From: Ricordea florida
Lineage: Eukaryota > Cnidaria > Anthozoa > Corallimorpharia > Ricordeidae
Assembly: GCA_949710005.1 (NCBI GenBank)
Contig: OX453272.1
Coordinates: forward strand, 19,245,262 to 19,309,261
Length of the DNA: 64,000 nucleotides
Reading direction: 5' to 3'
The translations under genes were made by a program, and so were the position numbers. This document shows positions 28,849 through 37,275 of the stretch, piece by piece (the first letter of the stretch is position 1; each line of letters begins with the position of its first letter). The notes beneath the pieces were generated by a model that had not been told where the DNA came from, ran no database searches, and saw only the letters and a list, made by a program, of their open reading frames with translations.

Positions 28849-28940
28849 CGATTTTTTTGCGAATTCGTGGTTTTGGGTGTGGTCGATTTTTGGTGTTACG
28901 ATTTTTTTGCGAATTCGTGGTTTTGGGTGTGGTCGATTTT
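28849..28940. repeat. 42-bp direct duplication inside the left TIR
   Basis: Two copies (28849..28890 and 28899..28940), each running CGATTTTTTTGCGAATTC and on to GGTGTGGTCGATTTT, separated by an 8-bp spacer. The mirror copies lie in the right TIR at about 46778..46869. Subterminal direct repeats could be integrase or terminal-protein binding sites; that is inference. Confidence 0.85.
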
Positions 28941-29031
28941 GTCAGATGGGTGTGGCCAAAAAAGTTTGTGCATAATTAATTGGTTTGATTTTCGATCGAG
29001 GATTTTTTCGTTTGGATCATCGATATCCTTT

Positions 29032-29049
29032 GGGGGGTGGGGGTGGGGG
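29032..29049 (+). other. G-rich tract in left TIR, possible G-quadruplex
   Basis: Runs of 6, 5 and 5 G separated by single T. The mirrored C-rich tract is at 46669..46686. It lies about 60-80 nt upstream of the ATG of each terminal gene. Three runs alone are marginal for a quadruplex, so structure formation is speculative. Confidence 0.45.
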
Positions 29050-29065
29050 TCGATTTGTTAAAGTT

Positions 29066-29112
29066 TGATTTTGTGTCGAGGGGTGCACCGATTGGCATAC
29101 GCAAACGAAATG
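29066..29112 (+). promoter_or_regulatory. TIR-encoded leader and start codon of the left terminal gene
   Basis: The inner TIR edge carries a leader ending CGATTGGCATACGCAAACGA then AATG. The ATG at 29110 is the last full codon inside the repeat. The same leader serves the right terminal gene (start 46608), and a diverged copy precedes the gene starting at 46066. This suggests a shared promoter or 5' UTR module. No clear TATA box is visible close by. Confidence 0.6.
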
Positions 29113-29757
29113 CCTTGCATCCATGGTCGGAGGAGGGAATATGATTGTAAAGATTGTCTAGGAGCGGGGATTTGTCACCATGGCAGACGAGAATACTATT
29201 GTATAGATTGTCATGGGGACGGAATTTGTGAACATAACAAACAAAGATATTATTGTGTAGAATGTCGTGGTCTTGGTATTTGTCAACACGACAAAGTATT
29301 CTATAAATGTAAAGAATGTGGCGGCTCCCAGCTTTGCCAACACGGCGTCCTAAAGTATAATTGTAGAAAATGTGGTGGTGCTGGAATTTGTCAACATGGC
29401 AAAAGCAAGTATACATGTAAAGAGTGCGGCGGCTCCCAGATTTGTCAACATGGCTGCCAAAAGCATCACTGTAAAGAGTGTGGTGTAGGGGTTTGTCAAC
29501 ATGGTAAGAGAAGGTATAATTGTAGAGAATGTGGCGGTGCTGGAATCTGTCAACATGGTAGGCATAAGGCTAGTTGTAAAGAATGTGGTGGTTCTCAGAT
29601 TTGTCAACACGGACGACAAAAGTATCATTGTAAAGAGTGTGGTGTAGGGTTTTGTGGTCATGGTAAAAGAAAATCAGGTTGTAAAGTTTGTAGTCCTCAT
29701 CTTTATTGTGAACACAGTCGAAGAAAGTATCGATGCAAAGAATGTAAAGGAGTGTGA
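29110..29757 (+). CDS. Cys/His tandem-repeat (zinc-binding type) protein, left copy
   Basis: A 215-aa protein made almost wholly of an 18-residue repeat of the form C-x2-C-x5-C-x-H-x6. Twelve CxxC pairs alternate with twelve C-x-H pairs, with a few units one residue shorter (CGVGVC). Such spacing suggests serial zinc-binding knuckles, with basic residues between them that could contact nucleic acid; function is not known. It resembles in style, not in spacing, the Cys/His repeat proteins of some algal and giant viruses. The start is the ATG that closes the TIR; the frame is open upstream to a TTG at 29065. A paralogue lies at 44652..45182 in opposite orientation, and the last units of both share CKVC-(S/N)-PH. 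A 27-bp palindrome follows 16 nt after the stop. Confidence 0.8.
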   Translation: MPCIHGRRREYDCKDCLGAGICHHGRREYYCIDCHGDGICEHNKQRYYCVECRGLGICQHDKVFYKCKECGGSQLCQHGVLKYNCRKCGGAGICQHGKSKYTCKECGGSQICQHGCQKHHCKECGVGVCQHGKRRYNCRECGGAGICQHGRHKASCKECGGSQICQHGRQKYHCKECGVGFCGHGKRKSGCKVCSPHLYCEHSRRKYRCKECKGV

Positions 29758-29773
29758 TTAATTACCAACAAGA

Positions 29774-29800
29774 TTTTATAACACACATCGTGTTATAAAA
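29774..29800 (+). terminator. 3' hairpin after the left Cys/His gene
   Basis: Perfect 11-bp inverted repeat (TTTTATAACAC / GTGTTATAAAA) with a 5-nt loop, 16 nt after the stop at 29757. It resembles the palindromes at 44612, 45427 and 46122. It is likely a transcript 3'-end or polyadenylation hairpin, as known in Mimiviridae; that role is inference. Confidence 0.6.
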
Positions 29801-29860
29801 AGTTAATCAAGCGTTTCGATGCCATAGTGATTGACTTAGAGATTGTAATTTCAAAATACA

Positions 29861-32800
29861 ATGGATGCCATGGAGAATCTGACAGTCAAAGACTTGAGGT
29901 CAATAGCCAAAAGAGCCGGTGTGAGTGTTCGCGGATTCAGAAAGGCTGAAATGCTCACAGCGTTGTCTGACATACAACTTGAGAACTTGACAGTGAAGAT
30001 ACTACGAACCATGGCCAAGAAGTCTGGCGTTCGAGGTTCTGGTAACATGCGTAAAGAGGCTCTCATTAATGCTATTGGAGCTCCACGAGTGGTTGAAGCC
30101 AACGTTCCAGTTCCTGGTCCAGTCAGACCTGTAAGAACAAGACCTGCCCGGGCTTCGTATGGAAGGGCTGTTGCTGCTGCCAGGCGTGAAATCATTCAGA
30201 CCACAGATTGGATAAGATCCAATGTTAGAGACCCAAACAAGAGGGCCATCACCAAGAGACTAAGAAGGGCAGCTGCTGCGGTTAGAAGGGAACCTGAGTT
30301 TTTTATCCCTGAACGACATGAAACGGCTTTGAGAGGCTTTTTGAGGACTTACATAGTAAAGGGCAGAGCTGGATACGATCCAACCTCATTCCTTGGTAAG
30401 GTTAGACTACCATTTCGTAGTTTGTTGTATAAAATTAGGAAGCCATTCAAGTTGAAGTGTATTCTTTCGTGTGGATTTGCGAGGAGGAACAACCAAGATA
30501 ATCGTGTTATTGAGCGGAGTCAAGGTCATTTTCATTCACTGATGGAGACAGTGACAGCGTCAACAGACACACTCGCTTTGTTTGATAGCATCAAAGCTAA
30601 ACTTGTTGAATTGGTGCAGAAATACGAGAATGAGCACTCTGGATGGGTGTTTGAAAGTGTGATTGACTTTCGTATCCATTTGAACCCGTTTCAACCTTTT
30701 TCTGGAAGTTCGTATATTAAATTACCACCCAAATTGGCCACTAAGAAGGCAATCATCAATGTCAAGAATGAAGACCAGGAGTGCTTCAAATGGGCAGTGA
30801 CATCCGCTGTATTCCCTGTAGAAGTTCATCCGGAGAGATTAAACAAAGAGATGAGAGAGAATTCAGAGAAGCTAGACTGGTCAGGAATAGAGTTCCCCGT
30901 GGCAGCACTCAGTACAACTCAGATAGACAGGTTTGAAAGGCAGAACCCATATGGGATCAACATCCTTGGTTATGAGAATGGCGAGCCAACCCTAATCAGA
31001 CGTAGTAAAAAGTCAGGGGTTACAAAGATAAACCTACTCTTGATATCAGATGAAGAGACAAATCATTACTGCTGGATCAAAAACATGTCAAGATTTGTTG
31101 AGTATAATAAACATCATGGCACTCGTTTCTATTGCGACAACTGCCTAAACTCGTTCAATTGTCAAAAGTCACTGGACGACCATATGGAGTATTGCCTAAA
31201 CAACGAATCAGTCAAAGTCCAGATGCCCATGGAGGAGGATGGCAGCCCAAAGTACATTACTTTCAAGAACCACAGACGAAAGATGCAAGTGCCATTTGTG
31301 ATCTATGCTGATTTCGAGTGTTTCACGGAGAAGTTGGACACTTGTTTACCGGATGACAGAGACAGCTTCACACATCAGTATCAGAAGCACAAGCCATCAG
31401 GTTTCTGTTACCTTATCAAGTGTTTCGACGATGGCATCTTTGAGCCTAAGTTGGTGATGAGAACAGCTAACTCACCAGAGAATGACATACCGCAAATGTT
31501 TCAGGAAAGCTTGGAGGAGGATGTCAAGAAGATCTATGATCAATTCAAGTCTGAAAGGAAGCTCGTAATGAAGAATAGCGATTATAGGAAGCATGGAAAG
31601 GCTACTCATTGCCATATTTGCGAGGGTGAATTGGGGAACGATAAGGTGGTCGACCACTGTCATTTTACAGGTAGGTACAGAGGCGCAGCCCATAAGAAAT
31701 GTAACCTGGAATTCAGCACACCCAAGTTCTTTCCAGTCATCTTCCACTATTTGTCTGGTTATGACAGTCACTTGTTTATCAAGAAGATGGGAGTGTCAGA
31801 GGGGAAGATTGATTGCATCCCACTTAACGATGAAAAGTACATCTCATTCACCAAGGAGATTGTGGTTGAAAAGTTCATGAAGAAAGACGATGATGGTAAG
31901 GAGAAGGAGGTTCAGATTAAGCGAACCATTAGATTTGTAGACAGTTTTAGGTTCATGGCAAGTGGGTTGGCTAGATTGGTTGACAACTTACCGAGAGAGT
32001 CTTTGGCAAACCTCTCGAGATATTATGAAGGGGCAAACTTTGATCTTTTGGCTAGGAAGGGAGTGTTCCCCTATGATTGGTTTGATGGCTTCGACAAGTT
32101 ACAAGTGCCCAGTCTGCCACCCAAGGATGAGTTCTATTCGATACTATACGACACAGACATATCGGATGATGATTATCAACATGCTGGAAACGTGTGGGAG
32201 ACCTTTGGTATAACAAGTTTCAGGGATTACCATGACTTGTATCTCAAAACAGATGTGATCCTGTTGGCTGACGTCTTTGAGAATTTCAGAGGGGTTTGTA
32301 TGAAGAACTATGGTTTGGATCCAGCATGGCATTATACTGCACCTGGACTGGCTTGGGATGCTACGTTGAAGATTACCAAGGTTGAGTTGGAGCTTTTGAG
32401 GGATCCCGATATGTTGATTATGGTGGAGAATGGTATCAGAGGTGGAATCTCAACTATCTCGACCAGGCACGGGAAGGCCAATAATCGATACATGAAGAAC
32501 TACGATCCCAAGTTACCTACAAAGTTCATCACCTATTTGGATGCGAATGGACTCTATGGCTATGCAATGACCAAGGCGTTACCAACCCACGGTTTTGAGT
32601 GGATGAGTGATCAAGAGTTGACAGACTGGAGGAACCATCCATGCATATTGGAGGTGGACTTGGAGTACCCGTTAGAGTTACACGATCTTCACAATGATTA
32701 TCCGTTGGCCCCAGAGAGGGTGGATGTGGATGGGGTTGTTAAGTTGGTTCCTAATTTGAGGCCCAAGAAGAAGTACATTCTACACCACGAAGCTTTGAAA

Positions 32801-33745
32801 CAATACTTGTCGTTGGGGTTGAAGTTGACCAAGGTACACAGAGGGATCAAGTTCGAGGAGTCGGAATGGCTGAGGTCCTACATTGACTTGAACAATAGCC
32901 TGAGAGCCAGGGCTGAGAATGATTTCGAAAAGGACTTCTTCAAGTTGATGAACAACTCAGTGTTTGGTAAGACCATGGAGAACATTAGGAAGAGGGTGGA
33001 CATCCAGTTGGTCACTGAGGAGAAGAAAGCGCGTAAGTTGATTGTGAAGCCGAACTTCCATCATAGGAACATCTTTTGCGAGGATCTGACCGCCTTCCAC
33101 ATGAAAAGAACGAAATTGCTCTTTGATAAGCCCATTTACTTGGGACTGTCCATTCTTGATCTTAGCAAGACTGTCATGTACGATTTCCATTACAGGTACA
33201 TAAAGACAAAGTATAGGGAGAAGGCTAAGTTGCTTTTCACAGACACGGATTCCTTAGCTTATGTGATAGAGACTGAGGACTTTTACAGGGACATCAGTCC
33301 AGATGTGAGGGCTAAATTTGACACCAGCAACTACCCCAGGGACCATCCATCCGGGATTGAGACCGGAGTGAACAAAAAGGTCGGAGGGATGTTCAAAGAC
33401 GAGGCTGGCGGTGAACAGATCACGGAATTTGTGGGTCTGAGGGCCAAACTGTATGCTTTCAAGACGGACAAGGAGAAGGAAGTCAAGAAGTGTAAGGGGG
33501 TTAACAAGGCAGTGGTCAGCAAAAGCATAAGTTTCCAAGATTACAAGACTTGCCTTTTCAATGGCCAATCCCAGAGACGAAAGATGAACACCATAAGGAG
33601 TCATAGCCATGACATCTACACTGAAACCATCAACAAGATAGCATTATCACGCGAGGACGATAAACGTGTGATAATGGAAGACGGGGTAAACACGTATGCA
33701 CATGGTCATTTCAGGACGCTGGAAGGGGGTGATTCAGTGTCTTGA
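29861..33745 (+). CDS. polB: Protein-primed family B DNA polymerase (Polinton POLB)
   Basis: A 1294-aa replicase. Residues 5-75 hold two tandem SAP/Rho-N-like helical repeats (both with ENLTVK), probably nucleic-acid binding. A middle region has C308 and H402 in settings NEDQECFKW and HYCWIKN, then a C2HC-like finger from C425. The exonuclease motifs are D484/E486 (YADFECF), D635 (SGYDSH) and D798 (YLKTDVILL). Between Exo I and Exo II sits an endonuclease VII/HNH-like insertion (CHIC near 584, then DHCHFTGRYRGAAHKKCN), common in Polinton polymerases. The polymerase motifs are A D894 (YLDANGLYGY), B KLMNNSVFGKTMEN (about 1028-1041) and C DTDS at 1128-1131. All catalytic residues are present. 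The gene overlaps the opposite-strand integrase by 40 bp at the 3' end. An alternative start is Met4. Confidence 0.97.
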   Translation: MDAMENLTVKDLRSIAKRAGVSVRGFRKAEMLTALSDIQLENLTVKILRTMAKKSGVRGSGNMRKEALINAIGAPRVVEANVPVPGPVRPVRTRPARASYGRAVAAARREIIQTTDWIRSNVRDPNKRAITKRLRRAAAAVRREPEFFIPERHETALRGFLRTYIVKGRAGYDPTSFLGKVRLPFRSLLYKIRKPFKLKCILSCGFARRNNQDNRVIERSQGHFHSLMETVTASTDTLALFDSIKAKLVELVQKYENEHSGWVFESVIDFRIHLNPFQPFSGSSYIKLPPKLATKKAIINVKNEDQECFKWAVTSAVFPVEVHPERLNKEMRENSEKLDWSGIEFPVAALSTTQIDRFERQNPYGINILGYENGEPTLIRRSKKSGVTKINLLLISDEETNHYCWIKNMSRFVEYNKHHGTRFYCDNCLNSFNCQKSLDDHMEYCLNNESVKVQMPMEEDGSPKYITFKNHRRKMQVPFVIYADFECFTEKLDTCLPDDRDSFTHQYQKHKPSGFCYLIKCFDDGIFEPKLVMRTANSPENDIPQMFQESLEEDVKKIYDQFKSERKLVMKNSDYRKHGKATHCHICEGELGNDKVVDHCHFTGRYRGAAHKKCNLEFSTPKFFPVIFHYLSGYDSHLFIKKMGVSEGKIDCIPLNDEKYISFTKEIVVEKFMKKDDDGKEKEVQIKRTIRFVDSFRFMASGLARLVDNLPRESLANLSRYYEGANFDLLARKGVFPYDWFDGFDKLQVPSLPPKDEFYSILYDTDISDDDYQHAGNVWETFGITSFRDYHDLYLKTDVILLADVFENFRGVCMKNYGLDPAWHYTAPGLAWDATLKITKVELELLRDPDMLIMVENGIRGGISTISTRHGKANNRYMKNYDPKLPTKFITYLDANGLYGYAMTKALPTHGFEWMSDQELTDWRNHPCILEVDLEYPLELHDLHNDYPLAPERVDVDGVVKLVPNLRPKKKYILHHEALKQYLSLGLKLTKVHRGIKFEESEWLRSYIDLNNSLRARAENDFEKDFFKLMNNSVFGKTMENIRKRVDIQLVTEEKKARKLIVKPNFHHRNIFCEDLTAFHMKRTKLLFDKPIYLGLSILDLSKTVMYDFHYRYIKTKYREKAKLLFTDTDSLAYVIETEDFYRDISPDVRAKFDTSNYPRDHPSGIETGVNKKVGGMFKDEAGGEQITEFVGLRAKLYAFKTDKEKEVKKCKGVNKAVVSKSISFQDYKTCLFNGQSQRRKMNTIRSHSHDIYTETINKIALSREDDKRVIMEDGVNTYAHGHFRTLEGGDSVS

Positions 33746-34695
33746 GGTACAAATTGAAGCTCTTCGCGAACAAATCCCCGTTTTGGACCTCCACTCAAAT
33801 AATACAAGACTGGTTGGCCCGGTTCGATTATAGTTCGGGCCAAATCATAGACTTCAAGACTCCATATGGGATCAGTAGCCCTTCGTTTGTCTCCACCTTC
33901 ATCTTCACCCGGGGCATAAAGATACCTGACTTGAACGTCTGGAGGTAACCTCTTCTCATCCAATCCCACAGGTCGCTTGTAGTCTGGAGTTTTGGTGCCA
34001 ATAGAGTCCATTTTCAAAGCTTCGTCGGGCTCTTTACCAGTCATACGGGTGGTCTCACTGTTGAGGGTCTTCATGATGGCGGGCAATCTGTTTACCCAAA
34101 CTGTGGATCGGGTATCACTAATCATCTCTTGGGCGTATTGATGGCTGAATAGCTTCTCACCGAGAGTCCTGTTGGCCCTCTCCACAAAAGCTTGAGCTCT
34201 ATGATTCCCAGCTTCACTACGCTGGATTGTGACTTGATGCTTTTTCATAAGAGTTGTTACATCACCCTTGAATTCTGTTCCCGGATCCACCATTAATGTT
34301 TGTGGCCACTTCAACTTACGGGAATAAATCCGTTGAAAGGCACTGACAACTTCACCACTCTCCTTTGAGGTCAATGGTTCGGCATCCTTGTATCTTGACG
34401 CGATATCAATCACGACTAAGGCATAGCGGTATGTTTTTCTTCTCACTGTGTCGTGAGGAAGAAACAACAAGTCCGCTTGATGAATCTGATTAGGCTTATT
34501 CACACTCCAATGTGGCCTGGGTATATACTTGAGGGCTGGGAGGTAAATTTGCCACAAGGCCTGCTTTTCCAACCACGCTCTAGCGACCTTTTCACTAACT
34601 TTGGCTGCTTTGGCCAATTTGGGTATGGCCGAGTATCCTTTCCAGTATCCATCAGTGGAGTAGTATAATCGATTTAAAACGTTAGAATCAGTCAT
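33706..34695 (-). CDS. int: Retroviral-type DDE integrase (Polinton INT)
   Basis: A 329-aa protein that inserts the element's ends into the target. An N-terminal helical region (residues 1-60, with KLAKAAKVSEKVARAWL resembling a helix-turn-helix) precedes an RVE core with the catalytic triad D75 (HQADLLFLP), D137 (MVDPGTEF) and E172 (QAFVERANRTLGEKL). The C-terminus (about 275-320, IWSLEVYDLARTI and GFVREELQFVP) resembles the chromo-like or SH3-like tail of Ty3/Polinton integrases. It is convergent with the polymerase gene (40-bp tail overlap) and divergent from the capsid gene, with only 26 bp between start codons, so the two must share a very compact bidirectional promoter. There are no frameshifts; the enzyme looks functional. 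Confidence 0.96.
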   Translation of the reverse strand: MTDSNVLNRLYYSTDGYWKGYSAIPKLAKAAKVSEKVARAWLEKQALWQIYLPALKYIPRPHWSVNKPNQIHQADLLFLPHDTVRRKTYRYALVVIDIASRYKDAEPLTSKESGEVVSAFQRIYSRKLKWPQTLMVDPGTEFKGDVTTLMKKHQVTIQRSEAGNHRAQAFVERANRTLGEKLFSHQYAQEMISDTRSTVWVNRLPAIMKTLNSETTRMTGKEPDEALKMDSIGTKTPDYKRPVGLDEKRLPPDVQVRYLYAPGEDEGGDKRRATDPIWSLEVYDLARTIIEPGQPVLYYLSGGPKRGFVREELQFVPQDTESPPSSVLK

Positions 34696-34721
34696 TTACA
34701 AACAGAACATAAGCATTTAAA

Positions 34722-35957
34722 ATGGCTTCTATACCAAGCATTCTTGACACCAATCGTGTTCCAAGGACTCGCGAAGGGTTGAAGGCTATGACGTCATTAA
34801 ATAGGGTCACACTAAACCCATCGTCAGCCGAACCCGGTGAGACGCTGTACATTGAAATACCAAGATTGAGTGAAAATCTTGTGATTGTGCCTGGTAGCGT
34901 CTACATAACCTTTGACATGGTTGTGACCGGGCACAAAGACAACACTCTTGTTAATAATTTGGGAAGGAATCTGATTTCACAGTATAAGGTTCTATTTGGG
35001 GGTGAAGTCGTAGAGGATCTTGGTAGATTTGATTTGTTCAAGACTTACCACGACTTGTTTCTGACCACTGAAGACCGTGAGAATAGATTGAGACAGGGCA
35101 TATCCAATCTCAATATAAGGAGAATCAGGACCAATGCGGGGAACAAAGATACATCAAAAGCAAGGGACAATACGTTAGCTGTGATTCACAACACTAGGTA
35201 CGCCATTCCATTAGATCACACAATCCTCAAAGATCATGGTGTATTTTATCCAATAGGATTACCCCATCCACTTAGATTTGAATTGACTTTGGCCAAGGTG
35301 TCTGATGTTGTGGTTTATTCAAACCGTGAAGCACCGCCTGATTACAAATTAATAAACATGGAGATGGAGTACCAGTGCATATCAAGCAATCCTTTGGCAA
35401 GTCAGGCTGTTGGGTCCTACAGATCTGGGAAAGGATTCACGTATGAAAAAGTACTTCTTCACAAAACCTTTACAATCTCTGAGGCGAATGATTCTGTGAT
35501 AAATCAGCATGTCAATGTGCCGAGGAGATCCATGACTGGTATACTATGTCTTTTCACCGCCCCTCATGCAGAAGGCCTCAGGGACTCTGAGATGTTTGCA
35601 AACCCAAAGATCACGTCCGTCAAGATTGACATAGATGGAGTGCCCAACCAAGTTTATTTGAAAGGTATGATGGCGACTGATTTGTGGCAATCCATCATTA
35701 AGCGAGTCGGTCTTAGTGATTCAATCGATGAAGCTGATTTCTATACAGATAAGTTCGCTTTGAGGATTGACCTTAGGACTTATCCAGACAACGACATCCA
35801 TGGAAGTGGTTTGTACATTCACGCTACTCGTGATGGGGTGACTTTGGAAATTAAGAGAGAAAAGGTAGGCACTAGAGTTCTTACATGTCACATGTTTGTT
35901 ATTGCTGACGCTATTATGAGCATTGTTGGCGGTGGCCTGAAGGAGATTAGATATTAA
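34722..35957 (+). CDS. Major capsid protein, double jelly-roll type (candidate)
   Basis: A 411-aa protein. N-terminal signature features are a Pro/Ser patch followed by an acidic beta strand (GETLYIEIPRL), then a strand-rich body with LFGGEVVED and a helical segment LFKTYHDLFLTTEDREN. The C-terminal part has LRTYPDNDIHGSG, then GVTLEIKREK and MFVIADAIMSI. I recognise this arrangement from a Polinton family widely annotated as F54H12.2-like, considered the hexon/major capsid protein. The assignment rests on remembered family resemblance, not a search. The position immediately before the packaging ATPase supports a virion role. A 28-bp hairpin follows 13 nt after the stop. A perfect TGACGTCA lies within the first 25 codons. 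Confidence 0.8.
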   Translation: MASIPSILDTNRVPRTREGLKAMTSLNRVTLNPSSAEPGETLYIEIPRLSENLVIVPGSVYITFDMVVTGHKDNTLVNNLGRNLISQYKVLFGGEVVEDLGRFDLFKTYHDLFLTTEDRENRLRQGISNLNIRRIRTNAGNKDTSKARDNTLAVIHNTRYAIPLDHTILKDHGVFYPIGLPHPLRFELTLAKVSDVVVYSNREAPPDYKLINMEMEYQCISSNPLASQAVGSYRSGKGFTYEKVLLHKTFTISEANDSVINQHVNVPRRSMTGILCLFTAPHAEGLRDSEMFANPKITSVKIDIDGVPNQVYLKGMMATDLWQSIIKRVGLSDSIDEADFYTDKFALRIDLRTYPDNDIHGSGLYIHATRDGVTLEIKREKVGTRVLTCHMFVIADAIMSIVGGGLKEIRY

Positions 35958-35970
35958 GCCGCCGTATGGT

Positions 35971-35998
35971 TTTCTTCTCACGATGTCATGAGAAGAAA
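35971..35998 (+). terminator. 3' hairpin after the capsid gene
   Basis: Perfect 10-bp arms (TTTCTTCTCA / TGAGAAGAAA) with an 8-nt loop, 13 nt after the stop at 35957. The region 35960..36005 also resembles integrase-gene sequence at 34426..34470 at about 80% identity, so the hairpin may derive from an integrase fragment. Confidence 0.6.
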
Positions 35999-36029
35999 CA
36001 TCAATCTAAAGGGACTCGTGTAGTGAGTA

Positions 36030-36668
36030 ATGATGAACGAACTCAGAGATTTGATTCCATTCAATTGCATCATCACTGGTCCCACGAATTGCGGAAAGAC
36101 CCAATACATAGTGGAACAGCTTCGAGGGCACTATAGGCAAGTGTTTGATTATATTGTGTTGATTTGCCCAACATATGCCCACAACAAGACGTATAGAGGC
36201 TTTGCCAAAGGGGACAAACGATTCTTTGTCCTGTCACCAGATGCCAGTGATCACGACGAAATCAACAATTTGTTGATGGACTGCGAATCGTTCTTCTCAG
36301 GTACCAATACGCTCCTAATTTTGGACGACTGTGCCGTTTCCAAGGATCTGAAGAATAGGTCCAACAAATTCATCGGTTTGGCCTTCTCTGGGAGACATGT
36401 AGGGATATCAGTGTGGGTTCTCACTCAGCAACTGACATCCATAGCCAAACCATTCCGTGAAAATGTAGCTTGTGTGGTCTCATTCCACAACCCATCTCAA
36501 ACGGCAATGAAGATGCTTTTCGAGGAGTACGGCGGGGACCTGGATGCTGAAACGTGTAAGAAACTCAAGAAGCATCTTATGAATGAAAAGTATGCCAGGC
36601 TGTGCTTCTCCCTCAGACATCCATTCCAAAATTATTTAGAGATACCAGCCCTGACGTCACAACCATGA
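36030..36668 (+). CDS. A32-type (FtsK/HerA-like) DNA-packaging ATPase
   Basis: A 212-aa ATPase expected to pump the genome into capsids. The Walker A is G17-PTNCGK-T24, the Walker B is LLILDD with D99/D100, and a TQQ motif follows at 132-134 (VWVLTQQL), placed like the sensor of A32-family packaging ATPases. The length is typical of Polinton and virophage ATPases. The first two codons are both Met (36030 and 36033). Its TGA overlaps the ATG of the next gene (ATGA at 36665..36668), implying tight coupling. It lies directly downstream of the capsid gene, as expected for a morphogenesis block. Confidence 0.94.
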   Translation: MMNELRDLIPFNCIITGPTNCGKTQYIVEQLRGHYRQVFDYIVLICPTYAHNKTYRGFAKGDKRFFVLSPDASDHDEINNLLMDCESFFSGTNTLLILDDCAVSKDLKNRSNKFIGLAFSGRHVGISVWVLTQQLTSIAKPFRENVACVVSFHNPSQTAMKMLFEEYGGDLDAETCKKLKKHLMNEKYARLCFSLRHPFQNYLEIPALTSQP

Positions 36669-37213
36669 CAACTCCCGAAGAAATCATGAATGGTCAAACT
36701 GCAGTGGCGGAACAATCGTCGCCAACCATGAACGTTGATGATGTGAAAGCCAAAAGAGAAGAGCTGGCAATACTAGCCTCTCTAGGCTCTAGCAAGGAGT
36801 ATCTTGGCGTTCAGATGGCCCTAGGTGACGTCCACAGATTGTCGGATAGGGACGTAGATAAATACTACAAGAGGTACAAGATGGTGTCTGGTAAGAATGT
36901 GGCTGAAGGACTATTTGATCCTCCTTTACATCTATTGGCCAGACTAGTCAACTGGTCTCTTAGTAGTTACGGTGGAATAGATGATCCAGATGCTTTGGTA
37001 AAGGATTGGAAGAACAACCAGTTGATCAAGCAGGCGCTGTCAGAATATTCTGGTTCAATAGTGGTACATGGTGGTGCGATTGTTACGTTATTGATAATAG
37101 CCATTACCGCTCTCAAGCATTTCAAACTAAAAGAGTCTAGTCCCCCAGCTACATTGTACGACATGGCTAACACAGATGAAGATTGTGGTGAGGGCGTTGA
37201 CACTGTTCGGTGA
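36665..37213 (+). CDS. Membrane protein of Polinton virion block, function unknown
   Basis: A 182-aa protein starting at the ATG that overlaps the ATPase stop. The frame is open further upstream (to 36602), but those codons lie inside the ATPase gene. Residues 1-125 are polar and helical (DVKAKREELAILASLG). A single hydrophobic segment lies at about 128-150 (SIVVHGGAIVTLLIIAITAL), followed by a basic then acidic tail of about 30 residues. It is probably a single-pass membrane protein, one of a series in this element. I do not recognise a named family. The stop overlaps an upstream in-frame extension of the next gene. Confidence 0.78.
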   Translation: MTTPEEIMNGQTAVAEQSSPTMNVDDVKAKREELAILASLGSSKEYLGVQMALGDVHRLSDRDVDKYYKRYKMVSGKNVAEGLFDPPLHLLARLVNWSLSSYGGIDDPDALVKDWKNNQLIKQALSEYSGSIVVHGGAIVTLLIIAITALKHFKLKESSPPATLYDMANTDEDCGEGVDTVR

Positions 37214-37275
37214 AAAAATTGAAAACGATCTTGGTAGGAGTCGGTGTGAAGGCATACTCGAAAGAGATCGAAAAC

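Larger units (their letters stand above)
28806..29113 (+). repeat. Left terminal inverted repeat (308 bp)
   Basis: This is the inverted copy of 46605..46912 with no indels and three mismatches by eye (two adjacent near 29065 and one near 29077). It begins AGTAGTTGG. It contains a 42-bp direct duplication (28849..28890 and 28899..28940, period 50), a G-rich tract of three G5-6 runs (29032..29049), and at its inner edge a leader ending in the ATG of the first gene. The inner edge therefore probably holds promoter and 5' UTR. Apparent reading frames inside it are byproducts of the repeat. Confidence 0.96.

Noticed and set aside
28776-29061. Open frames of 67 and 81 codons across the left TIR, with a mirror frame at 46657..46902
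   Set aside because: They are produced by the T/G-rich TIR and its internal duplication, occur identically in both TIRs because the DNA is duplicated, and one crosses from satellite into the element.
29065-29112. Shared N-terminal peptide GVHRLAYANE as a targeting signal for the terminal proteins
   Set aside because: It depends on TTG starts in the TIR. In the third gene a TAG sits just upstream of the shared part, so the conserved DNA is better read as an untranslated leader.
33742-34668. Small rightward frames inside the integrase gene (33742..33948 and 34453..34668)
   Set aside because: They are shadows of the integrase on the opposite strand; the products have no features and the integrase is clearly the coding frame.
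35721-35981. An 86-codon leftward frame over the capsid gene end, starting MRRKPYGG
   Set aside because: It is an antisense shadow. Its start resembles integrase residues only because the capsid 3' flank is similar to an integrase segment.
37215-37222. AAAATTGA (Mimivirus early-promoter octamer) before the 291-aa gene, and again at 44187..44194 before the SLOG gene
   Set aside because: Roughly one or two copies are expected by chance in 18 kb of this composition on both strands, and the distances to the ATGs differ (about 60 and 27 nt).
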